NCBI GenBank assembly: GCA_015350385.1
Contig: WNKI01000002.1
Location: forward strand, 2,208,809 to 2,272,808
DNA length: 64,000 nt
Direction of reading: 5' to 3'
DNA from: Aculops lycopersici
Taxonomy: Eukaryota > Arthropoda > Arachnida > Trombidiformes > Eriophyidae
Shown here: in pieces, positions 42,155-51,882 of the stretch
How positions within the stretch are numbered: position 1 is the first letter of the stretch
How the letters are laid out: each line of letters opens with the position of its first letter
Program-made: the position numbers and the translations under genes
Notes under the pieces: model-generated
The model's input: only the letters and a program-made list of their open reading frames with translations
Told to the model about the DNA's origin: nothing
Database searches by the model: none

Positions 42155-43333
42155 TCACAAGCTTGCTCTAACGTCCTTCAACAACTTTGGCCTTCCCATC
42201 CAGGATCTATAATCGCTGGGGTTCTTGTCGCCAAAATGAGCCAGACTTAGGGGCACCGTTTGCTTGTCGCCCATCAACTCGGGCGATCTTCTCAAATCAA
42301 TATACTCGCAATCTGCTGCTGCATAATATGCAAACAGGGCCAATTGAGACTTGTTAAAGTTGACCAAATCTTCGCAAAATCCATGCACCAAACCTGGATG
42401 ATAGAAGAGAGTTTGGCCAGCCTTCAAATTGACATACTTGAATCCCTTTTTCGATTTCTCCACTAACTCGCTCAATTTCTCAGGTGAACTCTCAAACAGC
42501 TCCCTAGATTGGGGCAAACGTTCCTGGCTTGAGTCGTAGGCTGCCGAAATGTTATCTAATGTTGAGCTAATGTTGCATTGGCCCACTCGGTGGGTTCCAG
42601 GTACAACCAGAATGCAATGTTCTAATGACTCAATGGCGGTCACGGCGCACACTACCTTGTCTATTGGCCTAAAGGGTAGATAGATCCAATCGCGAAATAA
42701 CTGCTGCCGTTGGATTAACTTATTGTCGATTACGTCTCGGGCCACTTGTGGGGCTTGAAACGAGTCGACCAGTTGGTGGGTCATGAGCATGATACGTTCA
42801 TCACAAAAACACTTCACGTATTGTAATAATTTTCCATTTCTAGCTATCAACTTATCGATCAAGAATTCGTTAACAAGCGACTGCTCCTTATGTTGGCTCT
42901 TGATTGATTCAACCAATTTTTTAGGAGCACATTCTTCGATTATAATGTATCCATTTGTTTCGTAAAAGTTTCGTTGCGCAATAGTCAGCGGATTGTATTG
43001 GCCGGGTGACTTTTCGCGTGTAAACCGATACTTCTTTGGCCAAAATTTCCGTGGGTCCATTCCTATGGCTTTCAAATAATCGGGCACCTGATTCTTTGAT
43101 GATTCCATATGGCCATCTGTTGCGCTGCTCATTGACGAGCTTGGTGCGATAGTTGTGGTCATTGTGGTTGGGACGGACGAGGTTGGTGTTTGATTGCTAT
43201 TGTTGTTAATACTCTTTTTGTTGCCACCGTCGCCGTTACTTCCGTTTCCGTCGTTCCCGTGGTTGGCGTCGCGGTTCTCCATCGTTACGTTGTGATTATT
43301 AGAGTTTTGAGTTACACTATTGACTAAATCCAT
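42155..43333 (-). CDS. phytanoyl-CoA dioxygenase (PhyH) family protein, possibly inactive
   Basis: Fe(II)/2-oxoglutarate oxygenase family; human PHYH hydroxylates phytanoyl-CoA in peroxisomes. The 392-residue product has a 70-residue N/T/S-rich head, then the PhyH fold from about residue 95 (YNPLTIAQRNFYETNGYIIIE, CFCDERIMLMTHQLVD). LFRDWIYLPFRP follows, then CAVTAIESLEHCILVVPGTH and GQTLFYHPGLVHGF. In PHYH the iron triad is H-x-D...H. Here the first His position is Phe (F213, codon 42695-42697), while Asp (D215) and the distal His (H317) remain, so iron binding may be impaired. The C-terminus does not show a clear SKL peroxisomal signal (ends RASL). Start ATG 43331-43333. Confidence 0.85.
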   Translation of the reverse strand: MDLVNSVTQNSNNHNVTMENRDANHGNDGNGSNGDGGNKKSINNNSNQTPTSSVPTTMTTTIAPSSSMSSATDGHMESSKNQVPDYLKAIGMDPRKFWPKKYRFTREKSPGQYNPLTIAQRNFYETNGYIIIEECAPKKLVESIKSQHKEQSLVNEFLIDKLIARNGKLLQYVKCFCDERIMLMTHQLVDSFQAPQVARDVIDNKLIQRQQLFRDWIYLPFRPIDKVVCAVTAIESLEHCILVVPGTHRVGQCNISSTLDNISAAYDSSQERLPQSRELFESSPEKLSELVEKSKKGFKYVNLKAGQTLFYHPGLVHGFCEDLVNFNKSQLALFAYYAAADCEYIDLRRSPELMGDKQTVPLSLAHFGDKNPSDYRSWMGRPKLLKDVRASL

Positions 43334-45281
43334 GTTTTTCTTCTTCAATCAAGCTTCTATTTAGTATTATGATTTGTGTCCTGTTTACGTATGTCGACAA
43401 TTGACAAGGAGAATGGATTCTAGTCTGTTGTTTGATGATCAATTGTGTCCGTAGCTAATAAGTCTCACTCTGAATAAAACTGATCGAAAACTTTGGCGGC
43501 CGATGAAAGAAAAGCAATACAATTGAATGATCAATAATAGTTTTTTGGTATCTAGAGCGAAATATTCAGCTGTCTACTTCTAATTGCACTAGTTGGCGTC
43601 TGTCTAGTTAATTAACTTGTTTGCGGTGCTCACCAAGTCTCGTCTAAGCGCAGGTAATGGTGGCTTATTGTTTTCTTATCAGGAGTTAGAGAATGATAAC
43701 AACAATAATATAAAAATTATTGTCTTTTTCAGTTAGTTAACTCGCTCTCTCTCTCTCTCGTCAACTTCCTAATTGCCCTCGCTTTCCTTGATAACTTCAA
43801 CTTTAAGCTAATGCTGTTGATGTTGATGTTGCTCAAATCTCCACACGCTTGGTCTTCGCTGCCTCCGTAGTCTCCCCCTTGAAACCTAAACATCAACAGG
43901 TAAGCAGCCACAACATAAGAGGTAACAACAGGAACGACAACAACAGCCACAACCACCGACACTACCACAATGTCGCACTCGAATCCCCTGAACTCGTTGC
44001 AGTCTCCTCTCGTCCTCGCCGTCTTAATTGGCTAATACTGTAGCATGCAAGCTTCCCTCTAGATTGCTACCGAGGCTAAATTTGATCCTCTGACTTCAAC
44101 TCTCCATTTAATTTTATCATTTGCGAGAAGCGAAGTATAAAATCTACATGGAGTTGATTCGAACGGGAAGAGTTCTCGCCCAACTTACTCGTTCGCTTTA
44201 GCTAAACCGCCGCCGACGACCACTCGAGAAACGAACTAAAACGACGCGCAACTCCACTTCGTAGAGGTTGACGTCGTTTTCTCGACCAAGCGAAACGTTG
44301 CCTACTTTCCCCTGATCAAGCTACCTGCTCAACCAAACTCACCTGTCCTCCTGGCAAGTCGTCTCCCCTCTGAACGAGTTACTGCTACAACTGTGGCGCC
44401 ACAACTGCTGGCTTGCTGGCTTGTTGGCTAGACAGCAGTGGCAGGCAGTCTTAAGGGATTAGCTAGATCGTTGTCTGGCATTAGCCTATACCTTGAAGTG
44501 CTTAGGGTTAGGAGTTTGTTTGTGAGCATGAGCCATCCCTTCTCACTCTCAAGCGGCCGTTTCTGTCTCAGTTGTTGTCGTCATCTACTCCTCTTCTTGC
44601 TCTCAGCAACACGAAAGGACCTAACCAGCGCAGGCAACATGTTACCTGCCTTATGGTTGCGTGTATGCTCACCTGTGGTTGGCCGGATTCAGTAGGCTCC
44701 TTTACGCGCGCAGGGTGTAGCAGCGTTTGCTGTGCAGTTGAGCCGCCAGCAACCATCAGTTGCAAACGAACAGCTTTGCTGCTCTCTCTCTCTCTCTCAC
44801 TTCTAATTGGTCAGATGGATTGCGACTTGAAACTCGTTGCCTCACATACAACGACCAGCCGACGGCGGCCGATCGAGTTGAGCAGTCGGCTCGCTCGGTT
44901 GAAGCAGGCCGTTGCCTGGCTGCTTCTCACTTTCTTCCTTTCAATCTAGTTGTTGTTGGTGTTGTTGCGAGCGCTGTTGCTTCTGCTTCTGCTGCTGTTT
45001 GCGTCGTTGCCTGGCCAGCCCCTTAGCTGCCTGCTTTTCTTCGTCTGTATATTACATACCTGTAACCCGCGAAAGAAGCCTAACCAAGACGAAGATAGGG
45101 AGGAGCTCGAAGGGTTGTGTCCAAGTGTGCGCTCGTGAGCTAGACGGATCAATAGCCACTCAGTGGTGACTATTGCTAGATAGGAGATTGAGAAGGAGGA
45201 TGATCAAAAGTAGAGGCGGCAACAGCGCGTTTCCCAGGCGACGACCACCTGTGACCACCAACCAAACGGGTTGCAACCCGG
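43334..45281. other. noncoding region upstream of PhyH gene
   Basis: About 1.9 kb without a supported gene. It has CT/GA-rich runs near 43744-43760 and 44784-44799, GCTAG-type and CTGCT-type low complexity, and a 14-bp perfect palindrome CGGGTTGCAACCCG at 45267-45280. Frames here lack starts and protein-like character. Confidence 0.45.
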
Positions 45282-46256
45282 TTAACGTAGCTCTCTAGCT
45301 TGACGACGAGAGAATATGATGCTCTGGTCGATAAACTGACACCTGATCATGTCACAATGACCGTAACTTCCGTCGGAATTGCCAGAACCGGATAAGCTTG
45401 TTTTCGGAAGCAATGATTTTATCTGTCTTCTTTCAAACGATTCTGTGTTGTTATTGATGCCAAAACCATTGTACGACTGCAATGTTGCCGCGACTAATAA
45501 GATGATAGTCGCTATGGCACCTATACAATGTTCGATATACACTAGTGTAAACCAAACAGGAAGCTAAAACACAGCTCAATGCCACTGGTTGATCGCGATT
45601 CGTTCGCCCTGCTAGATCGGCCAAGCTTATTTGACAATAAGAGAACCTGTTAGTGTAGACGTAGAGAGGGAGAGAGTTTGGTTTTGGTAGGTGAAATCAC
45701 AAATTGAGACTTGGAGTTAGGGGCTTGAATACCTGCTAAGCAAGCACACACAATTCGTGGTGAGAATTCCAAGTGAAAAAGAGCGAGAGGGTTGAGTTAT
45801 CGCCTACGTTGATCGGCTCGTGTATTGAATGTACCAAGGCGATCCTTCTGGTTGACCATCTAGTGAGTAGCTCGACTCTCACTAGATAGTCGCAAGACCT
45901 GCGGTTTAACAAGTGGCAAAAAGTAATCAACCTCCGAGCATTCCGATACATCTTCTTTGCGGAATGCATCAAATTGCCCCTGGATAAGGGCAATATGGTC
46001 ATGCAAGTTGATGATTTGCGCCTGAGTGTCACTTTGAGATGGCGCGTGTGACACTTGAAACTTTTCCGGAACTTCAGGCGGTTTGTGGTACTCGGGCAAC
46101 TCGGTGATGGCACTTATCTTGTGCTTCTCGAGCTACCAACACCTCTACTACGACAACCAACCAGGTAGTTACCTGTTGCTGTCCCTGCCGAACGGTAGCT
46201 CTCGCAAAGTTTCCTTCATCACTTTGCCTCGATGTTCGTTCGTGTGGAACGCTCAT
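45282..46256 (-). CDS. predicted small single-pass membrane protein, three exons, unrecognised
   Basis: Assembled by hand. Exon 1 46173-46256 starts at ATG. A 40-bp intron (GTAACT to GGTAG) precedes exon 2 45883-46132, then a 341-bp intron (GTGAGA to ACACTAG) and exon 3 45282-45541. All phases match, giving 197 residues. Exon 2 has ITELPEYHKPPEVPEKFQVSH, INLHDHIALIQGQFDAFRKED and SEVDYFLPLVKP, which look truly coding. Exon 3 supplies a transmembrane helix (CIGAIATIILLVAATLQSY, about residues 118-136) and a short extracellular-type end with an NNT sequon. With a cytosolic-looking N-terminus it would be a type II protein. No family recognised. The first two exons are better supported than the third, and an alternative acceptor for exon 2 lies 6 bases further in (CTCGAG). 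Confidence 0.45.
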
Positions 46257-46458
46257 TATGTCAGTTAGCTGGAAAGTTTAACTCTTCCATCGTTCCTTTG
46301 GTTTTGTTAGAAAAGGAGAAAGTTCAAGTTGGAGAGAGAGAAGATTAGTGGGTGAGAGTTTAAAGAAAAAAAGGCAAAAATAACCATTAAGTTAATTCTT
46401 TATTGAAAATTACAACACCGAGGCATCCCGAGAAGCACAAACAACCTCATAAGTGATG

Positions 46459-46461
<3 letters not shown>

Positions 46462-46496
<35 letters not shown>
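46462..46496. repeat. (GA)n dinucleotide repeat
   Basis: A perfect GA run of about 35 bases. In arthropods such tracts can bind GAGA-type factors; here this is inference only. Confidence 0.95.
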
Positions 46497-46499
<3 letters not shown>

Positions 46500-46940
46500 T
46501 TTAGTATTAGATTTGATTCCAAAAGAGATTGTTAATAAAAGTTAAGCTGCCTGCCTGAACTGAAGTCCATAGTTAGCTATTGCGATGGTGGTCGTGGCAA
46601 CCTCAATCATGGCTGCTCATTGTGAGTTAAACCAATCAGCTTCATGAATATGATGCTATTTAGTTTTGCAACACTGGAGAATTCCCGCATTCACGCGCCG
46701 AGTTAGTTCCCTCTCTTCTGGCAGTAACAAAACGTTAACAGGTATCGGCAGGCACGAGGGTGGCTACCTCGAAGAGAGAGAGAGAGAGAGGAATTTGTCG
46801 GTTGCTTTCGAGGAAGCAGTAGAGGTGTTAGATGCTTGTTACTGTTGTCGTTATCTTTGTTTGTAGGTTGTATCCGCGCACCGAGTATTTAGTAAAAATC
46901 CGCCATAGTTTTGTTATAATGCCACCACAACCAGAAGGTA

Positions 46941-46960
46941 TCTCTCTCTCTCTCTCTCTC
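46941..46960. repeat. (TC)n dinucleotide repeat
   Basis: Ten TC units in noncoding DNA. Confidence 0.9.
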
Positions 46961-47163
46961 ACTGTATTTCTCTCAACAAGTGCACGCACACGATAAAGAT
47001 TCATTAGACACGGAGGAAGTTGAGGGTCTCTTTTTCTCGTTTCTACTCACTCAACAACAACAAAAAACGTGATTAGTCCTCCCTTGCTCTTGCCCAAGCG
47101 TTTATACGATCTTGACAAACTTGAAAACAACTCAAACAAATCTTCGTCCATCGTGAACTTGAT

Positions 47164-47343
47164 ATGCGCTCCTCTAGATTAACCCGTGCGCTACGCTTTG
47201 GAACGAAACCCCAAGTAGCAGGTGTAAGCGAGGCGCGCTTCAAGCTTCGAGAACCATTCTTTATAGTTGGTGCTTTTGTAGAAGTAGCGGAGTCTCGTTG
47301 TCGAATTCAATTATACAACGAGGAATTTTGGAGTCTTGGTTAG
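47164..47343 (+). CDS. small open reading frame, 59 codons, doubtful
   Basis: An ATG-started 59-codon frame reads as a basic N-terminus (MRSSRLTRALRFGTKP), then FKLREPFFIVGAFVEVAESRC and a TAG stop. Its composition is protein-like and free of the surrounding simple repeats. A donor-like GGTGTAAGC lies inside it (about 47220). There is no homologue I can name. It could be a small protein, a first exon or chance. Confidence 0.2.
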   Translation: MRSSRLTRALRFGTKPQVAGVSEARFKLREPFFIVGAFVEVAESRCRIQLYNEEFWSLG

Positions 47344-48055
47344 CAGGTTGACTCTCTTGGGATATAAACAAACAAGAGCGCATTGAATTTCGTCTCAAGT
47401 CATCTAGTCTAATATGGGGCGATTGCTATTGTTTTTTCTCTTTTAGGATTGAAATTCGTAAGCTTGCAAGCCACGAGTCGCAAACTTGTACTTAATTGCA
47501 TTCCAGAATCAAACTAACTTTGGGTGGCACTAAAATAATTTGCCAAGATGTCAAAACAATCCTCTCTCTCTTACCTGTTGGCTATCGGTGGGTGCAATAA
47601 ACGTTGCTCGTTGGTGCCCTCGTCTTTGTGTAGATGACTATCACGGCCACTTGATGTTGCTGTTGTTGCATTTGGCTATCGATCAAACTGCTTGTCTTTA
47701 CTTATACCTGGCTCATTTGAATTTGATAGTCATGCTCACTTATGAGTATCAATTTAGTACTGCTAGTAGAGGCTTGAAAATAACGTCCAAACCAGTCAGC
47801 AGCTCGTATGAGTTAGATAAATCAGTTTAACTGCCGCTAACGACAGCGAGTGCCCTCCTTTGTCAAGCTTGAGTGTGCACTTGTTTCAGGTATACACGTT
47901 ACTGTCAACCGGTCAAACAGGAAGCGAGCTCGTGTTCAGACTGGTTCCTAGCTTAGTGCTGCCGGGTAGCTAACTAGCTACCTGGCAGCCTCTCTTTGTT
48001 GCACTACTTATCTTGGTCTACTCGACAGCTACTACAGCGGCAAGCTTATGCATGA

Positions 48056-48349
48056 ACGGAAGGGAAGCGAACAGGTGGGCCCATTACGACAAATCTCAGT
48101 TACTCTCTTAATGAACTCTTTGTTGATGATCAGTTTTTGAATACATTGCAACAACGTATTGCTCGTGCAACTACGGCACCAACCAGCCAAGCAAAACAAC
48201 AAGTACAATCTCACCTTTCCTCGCCACTTCATGCTACGATTGATACTACTAAGGCAATCAACAACTTCCAGTATTTTCTAGAACTAGAAAACAGCAAAAT
48301 TTGCAAAAAACTGAACTATGCAATGTCAGGTGGTGGTGATATCTGTTAA
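48056..48349 (+). CDS. unassigned open frame without ATG at its start
   Basis: Open for 98 codons up to TAA at 48347. After an acceptor-like cgaacag (to 48074) it would read GPITTNLSYSLNELFVDDQ, NTLQQRIARATTAP, then INNFQYFLELENSKIC. The opposite strand is also open for 67 codons over 48032-48232, so strand and reality are uncertain. It might be the last exon of a plus-strand gene whose other exons I could not find. Confidence 0.2.
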   Translation, partial: TEGKRTGGPITTNLSYSLNELFVDDQFLNTLQQRIARATTAPTSQAKQQVQSHLSSPLHATIDTTKAINNFQYFLELENSKICKKLNYAMSGGGDIC

Positions 48350-48542
48350 ATATGACACCCAACTGATGTGATAGGGAAAGACAGGTACTTTTACAATTCC
48401 ATGCTAACACTTTTTGTTTGGTGGATAAAGAATCTAGTAGAGATCGAGAGCATAGTTGTTCATTTGTTACTGTTAATTTTGCTCTAATTGAATAGGTTAA
48501 CAAGATAAGAAATTTTACTAATCTTCAGTGGATAGTAGCTGC

Positions 48543-50480
48543 TCAAATGTGCTCGCCCAGTTTCCATTCGTCCTGCCGCCTTAGTCCCGAAGAATCGCCA
48601 ACATCTCCAATATCATAGACATGTATCCTTCCAACATCATCACCAACAACCACCTGATTTCCGCTCGGCGTCCAAATAAGTTTGTTTAGCGAGGGTTGAC
48701 TAGCTTTTGAGTCCGAACCCACAACTGGCTCTATATGAGTGCTCGCAGTTGGTAGCTCAGAGTCATTGGATAGATTCCATATATCCACTCTACCATCACC
48801 GTCGGCCGTTGCGAATAGTGCGGGATTATTCGGCGACCACTTGACGTCGTATATGTAATCTCCATTACTCTCAAACGAATGAATTGGCTTTTGTTCCTTG
48901 CTGTCCCACAACTTTACTGTCCAATCTATTGAGGATGTTAAAAACAAGTGCGAGTACCCGCCTGACCGCGTTTCTATAGGCCGATAATCGACGTTCGTCA
49001 CCAGACCCTGGTGACCTTCAAAGCTAGATAATATTCCAGTCTTGGAACCATGCCGACAAGCCGAATAGACGGTTCCCTCCTCACTACCAACGAGAAAGTT
49101 GTTATAATCATCTGGTTGAAAGGACATACATGTGACAGCCACCGATCTAGTTTGTTTCTGTTGATTGAGTTCCATTGTCTCTTGAGGCGATGACAACATA
49201 TCCAAACTCCAGGAGCAAAGCTTCCCATCGGTTGATATGCTGATTAGATTATGGGCATTTTGAGTTCCTACAACTTTGGCACAATAGACCGGGTGAGTAT
49301 GAGCAGCGGCTGTTAGTGGACTTCTTTGGACGGGTGTCTTCTTGTTTGAACGCATATCCCATAGAACGATCTGTCCCGAGTAGGTGCCACCTACAATGAG
49401 ACTTGGGTGAAACTTTGCAAAGCAACATGACATTATGGGTGATTGACAGTGGAATATATACTCTGGCGAAGTGTTTTTAAATTTCATGTTCCAGACTAGA
49501 AGGGTTCCATCGGGATCAGATGGAGCTTGTTCGTTTGTATGATATGATGCCAATAGTAGCTCAGGATACTGAGCTGACCAATCAAAGCCAGTGACACACC
49601 TATTCTTGGACCACTTATCGTCTTGAAATATTCTATTTAAGCTCAATTTACCTCCGGTCTTCTTATCACTATCCACCGCACCCTTGCTGCCATCGGGAAA
49701 GTATTGTATAAATATTTCGGGACTCTCGTTATAATATATAGCTCGTTCTAAAATTTTGGTTGCCTTATCTATGAATTGCTGATAGTCTTCCCTGGCCTCA
49801 ATTTGTTTTCTCTCCTCATCGCTAATCTCTCTAATTTCTTTCTCCTTCTTCTCCTCCGTGTGAGGCTCTACATCCCAGATGTCATTAGGAATATTATTGA
49901 AATCAGAGGATTGTTCGTCTTCCCCATCCTGATAGGTAAGGACATAATAAGGATTTAGTTGGGGTGCATCAACTTGCTGGGCTGTTTCTTCGGTAGTCTT
50001 AGCTTCCGTTGGCTCTATTGGTGCTGGAGTTTGTGTAGACTTCGCGTAATAGACTTTCTCCTGGGGCGGTATATTGATTTGATTCACGTGGACCACTTGC
50101 AAGGGAACAGAAGTTTTAGGAGTCGACGAGGCTAGTTGATAATTTGAATCGTCTAATATAGGTGAATAGGGGTCTTGAGATGATTGCTGTATCTGGGAGC
50201 CTGTCGTCGATTGACCACCTTCTGGAGTTTGAGCATTCAGCCTACCAGGATCCATGGACGAAACATTTGATGGTGCAGTAGAGGCCCGCGACAGGGAAGC
50301 TGACAGGTGAGGGCCAAGCGCTCTCAATATCGAGTCGGCATCATCGAGTCTTGAGAGAGTTATGTTAGAATTTTCGCTATTCTCTTGCAATCGAGATCGA
50401 CGTTCCCTCTCCTGTCTCATCTGGGCCAACTGGATCCTCTTTCGCTCCAGCTCTTGTCTGGCAGATCTCCGGTCGGCCAT
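48543..50480 (-). CDS. sw: cytoplasmic dynein 1 intermediate chain
   Basis: Links the dynein motor to dynactin and to the light chains. The 645-residue length is normal. The N-terminus (ADRRSARQELERKRIQLAQMRQERERR) is the charged coiled coil that binds p150-Glued/NudE. KSTQTP (about 147-152) is a light-chain (LC8/Tctex) docking motif. A second charged helix (HTEEKKEKEIREISDEERKQI) precedes the light-chain roadblock region. From about residue 285 a WD40 propeller follows, with blades such as VTGFDWSAQYPELLLASY, IVGGTYSGQIVLWDMRSN, YDVKWSPNNPALFATADGDGRVDIWNL and LIWTPSGNQVVVGDDVGRIHVYDI. Start ATG 50478-50480; an upstream in-frame extension lacks ATG. Single exon. The symbol is the fly name (short wing), used by orthology. 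Confidence 0.95.
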   Translation of the reverse strand: MADRRSARQELERKRIQLAQMRQERERRSRLQENSENSNITLSRLDDADSILRALGPHLSASLSRASTAPSNVSSMDPGRLNAQTPEGGQSTTGSQIQQSSQDPYSPILDDSNYQLASSTPKTSVPLQVVHVNQINIPPQEKVYYAKSTQTPAPIEPTEAKTTEETAQQVDAPQLNPYYVLTYQDGEDEQSSDFNNIPNDIWDVEPHTEEKKEKEIREISDEERKQIEAREDYQQFIDKATKILERAIYYNESPEIFIQYFPDGSKGAVDSDKKTGGKLSLNRIFQDDKWSKNRCVTGFDWSAQYPELLLASYHTNEQAPSDPDGTLLVWNMKFKNTSPEYIFHCQSPIMSCCFAKFHPSLIVGGTYSGQIVLWDMRSNKKTPVQRSPLTAAAHTHPVYCAKVVGTQNAHNLISISTDGKLCSWSLDMLSSPQETMELNQQKQTRSVAVTCMSFQPDDYNNFLVGSEEGTVYSACRHGSKTGILSSFEGHQGLVTNVDYRPIETRSGGYSHLFLTSSIDWTVKLWDSKEQKPIHSFESNGDYIYDVKWSPNNPALFATADGDGRVDIWNLSNDSELPTASTHIEPVVGSDSKASQPSLNKLIWTPSGNQVVVGDDVGRIHVYDIGDVGDSSGLRRQDEWKLGEHI

Positions 50481-50918
50481 CTTGTTTGATTCTGATTGTA
50501 AATCGCAATAACAATGGAGAACCACGGTGTAAAAACCTCGATAACAATAGTAGTTATCTTGTTGATTAATTAGTGAATATACCAATAAGATCAAATGGAT
50601 TGAATAGTCGATAATAAAGTGAGATAGTTGAGGCTATTTTTGCTTCCTGATGATGCGAAACATAAATAGTGCACGCGGCATGAGAAACAGCTGAACGAAC
50701 ATACTGCAAATTCGGCGGCTTCGGCAAGCGCTCAGATTTGAACTTTGGCTTCAAATCTAATGGGAACAAGACACACCCATATGATTGATTCATTTAATTA
50801 TACATCATTACCTTTCAGGTTGTGATATGATTCATAGCACTATTTTTCCATATAACCATTTGATAGATTATTGTTGGAAATTATACAAGTAGCAAAGAAA
50901 GTTGTCATCAAATCATTG
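50481..50918. other. intergenic between GNPNAT1 and dynein intermediate chain
   Basis: A 438-bp gap between two minus-strand genes: dynein upstream region and GNPNAT1 3' end. AT-rich near 50790-50890. No motif assigned. Confidence 0.4.
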
Positions 50919-51467
50919 TCAGTATCGAATGCCCAACTGCAAGGCACTTTGCTTAAATCCAATCTTCTCGTAAAACCTCCTGACTTCTTCGGTACAATCC
51001 AAAGTCAATTTATAGCACTTGTAAATATCTCTAGCTAACCCAGCGATGATCTGGACCACGAGAGCTCCAATATTCTTGCCACGGTGAGAATCCAACACGC
51101 AAACATCCTCTAGTCTACCCCTCAGGGCGCACTGCCTTATAAACTTAAGCTCGAGGAATAAGGTTGATGCTCCAACTATTTTGCTCGATGTTATGTCCTC
51201 GATGACTACGACTAAGTAGTGTTCATGAACTTGATTAACTTTGAGCATTTCATAAAATCTTAGCTCAAATGATTCCTTAGATACATCGCCGACTACAGTG
51301 AGCTGGCTGAGTAGCTCTAGGTAGCCATTTTTATGGTCATGCAGCCGGAGTGGTCTTGCTATTAGTTGTTTCTCTTGAAGTTGACTTTTGATATCTGGCC
51401 AATTTGAGATTAATTCGAGTTTATTCGCATCAAAGAGGTCGATATTTTGCTCTATATCCGGTGCCAT
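50919..51467 (-). CDS. GNPNAT1: glucosamine-6-phosphate N-acetyltransferase
   Basis: GNAT-fold enzyme transferring acetyl from acetyl-CoA to glucosamine-6-phosphate in the hexosamine pathway to UDP-GlcNAc, the precursor of chitin and N-glycans. The 182-residue length is normal. Family motifs are ARPLRLHDHKNGYLELLSQLTVVGDVS, FYEMLKV, YLVVVIED and VGASTLFLELKFIRQCALRGRLEDV. The acetyl-CoA loop is SHRGKNIGALVV, followed by CYKLTLDCTEEVRRFYEKIGF. Start ATG 51465-51467, one exon. It is the second of three consecutive minus-strand genes; they are probably separate transcripts, as the gaps exceed 400 bp. Confidence 0.94.
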   Translation of the reverse strand: MAPDIEQNIDLFDANKLELISNWPDIKSQLQEKQLIARPLRLHDHKNGYLELLSQLTVVGDVSKESFELRFYEMLKVNQVHEHYLVVVIEDITSSKIVGASTLFLELKFIRQCALRGRLEDVCVLDSHRGKNIGALVVQIIAGLARDIYKCYKLTLDCTEEVRRFYEKIGFKQSALQLGIRY

Positions 51468-51882
51468 CTTGTCGTCTTACTTCGGTAAGTTCGCAATGCA
51501 AGTAGAACAAACTTTCCTTTAAGAAAGACCAGTCCAAAGTTACAATGAGGAGAGAAGCTGGGAGAAATCAATGTTCCGTGTCCATGATAGAGGGCGGTGA
51601 CAAGTTTAATGAGCGTGTCTTCATAGAGAATAGAGAATAGCGGGCACATACATCTGGCAAGCTAGTTCCAAAGGCAACAAGTGGCATGTTGTAATGCGAC
51701 CGCTCAAAAGCTACTTCTTTGTTGTCATCTATGGGTCTCAGACTTGAAGCTTGAGAAGAAGTCTTGCAAGTTGCAACTAATCTAAGGCAAAGGGAGATAC
51801 AGTTGTGTACAATCTAAAGCACAATCTATCGTCTTGGTTTTACTTTATATATTTCAAGAGTCCATCCAAATGATTGTTCAAT
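51468..51882. other. intergenic between GAPDH and GNPNAT1
   Basis: 415 bp holding the GNPNAT1 promoter and GAPDH 3' UTR. A minus frame at 51452-51649 overlaps the GNPNAT1 start region and has no protein likeness. Nothing else is seen. Confidence 0.4.

Larger units (their letters stand above)
46257..48542. other. noncoding region with simple repeats and orphan frames
   Basis: About 2.3 kb with GA and TC tracts (46462-46496, 46941-46960). It includes a small ATG frame at 47164-47343 and open coding-like frames at 48056-48349. Just upstream, about 47968-48110, a hydrophobic signal-like frame reads PLFVALLILVYSTATTAASLC. None could be joined into a gene. Confidence 0.4.
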
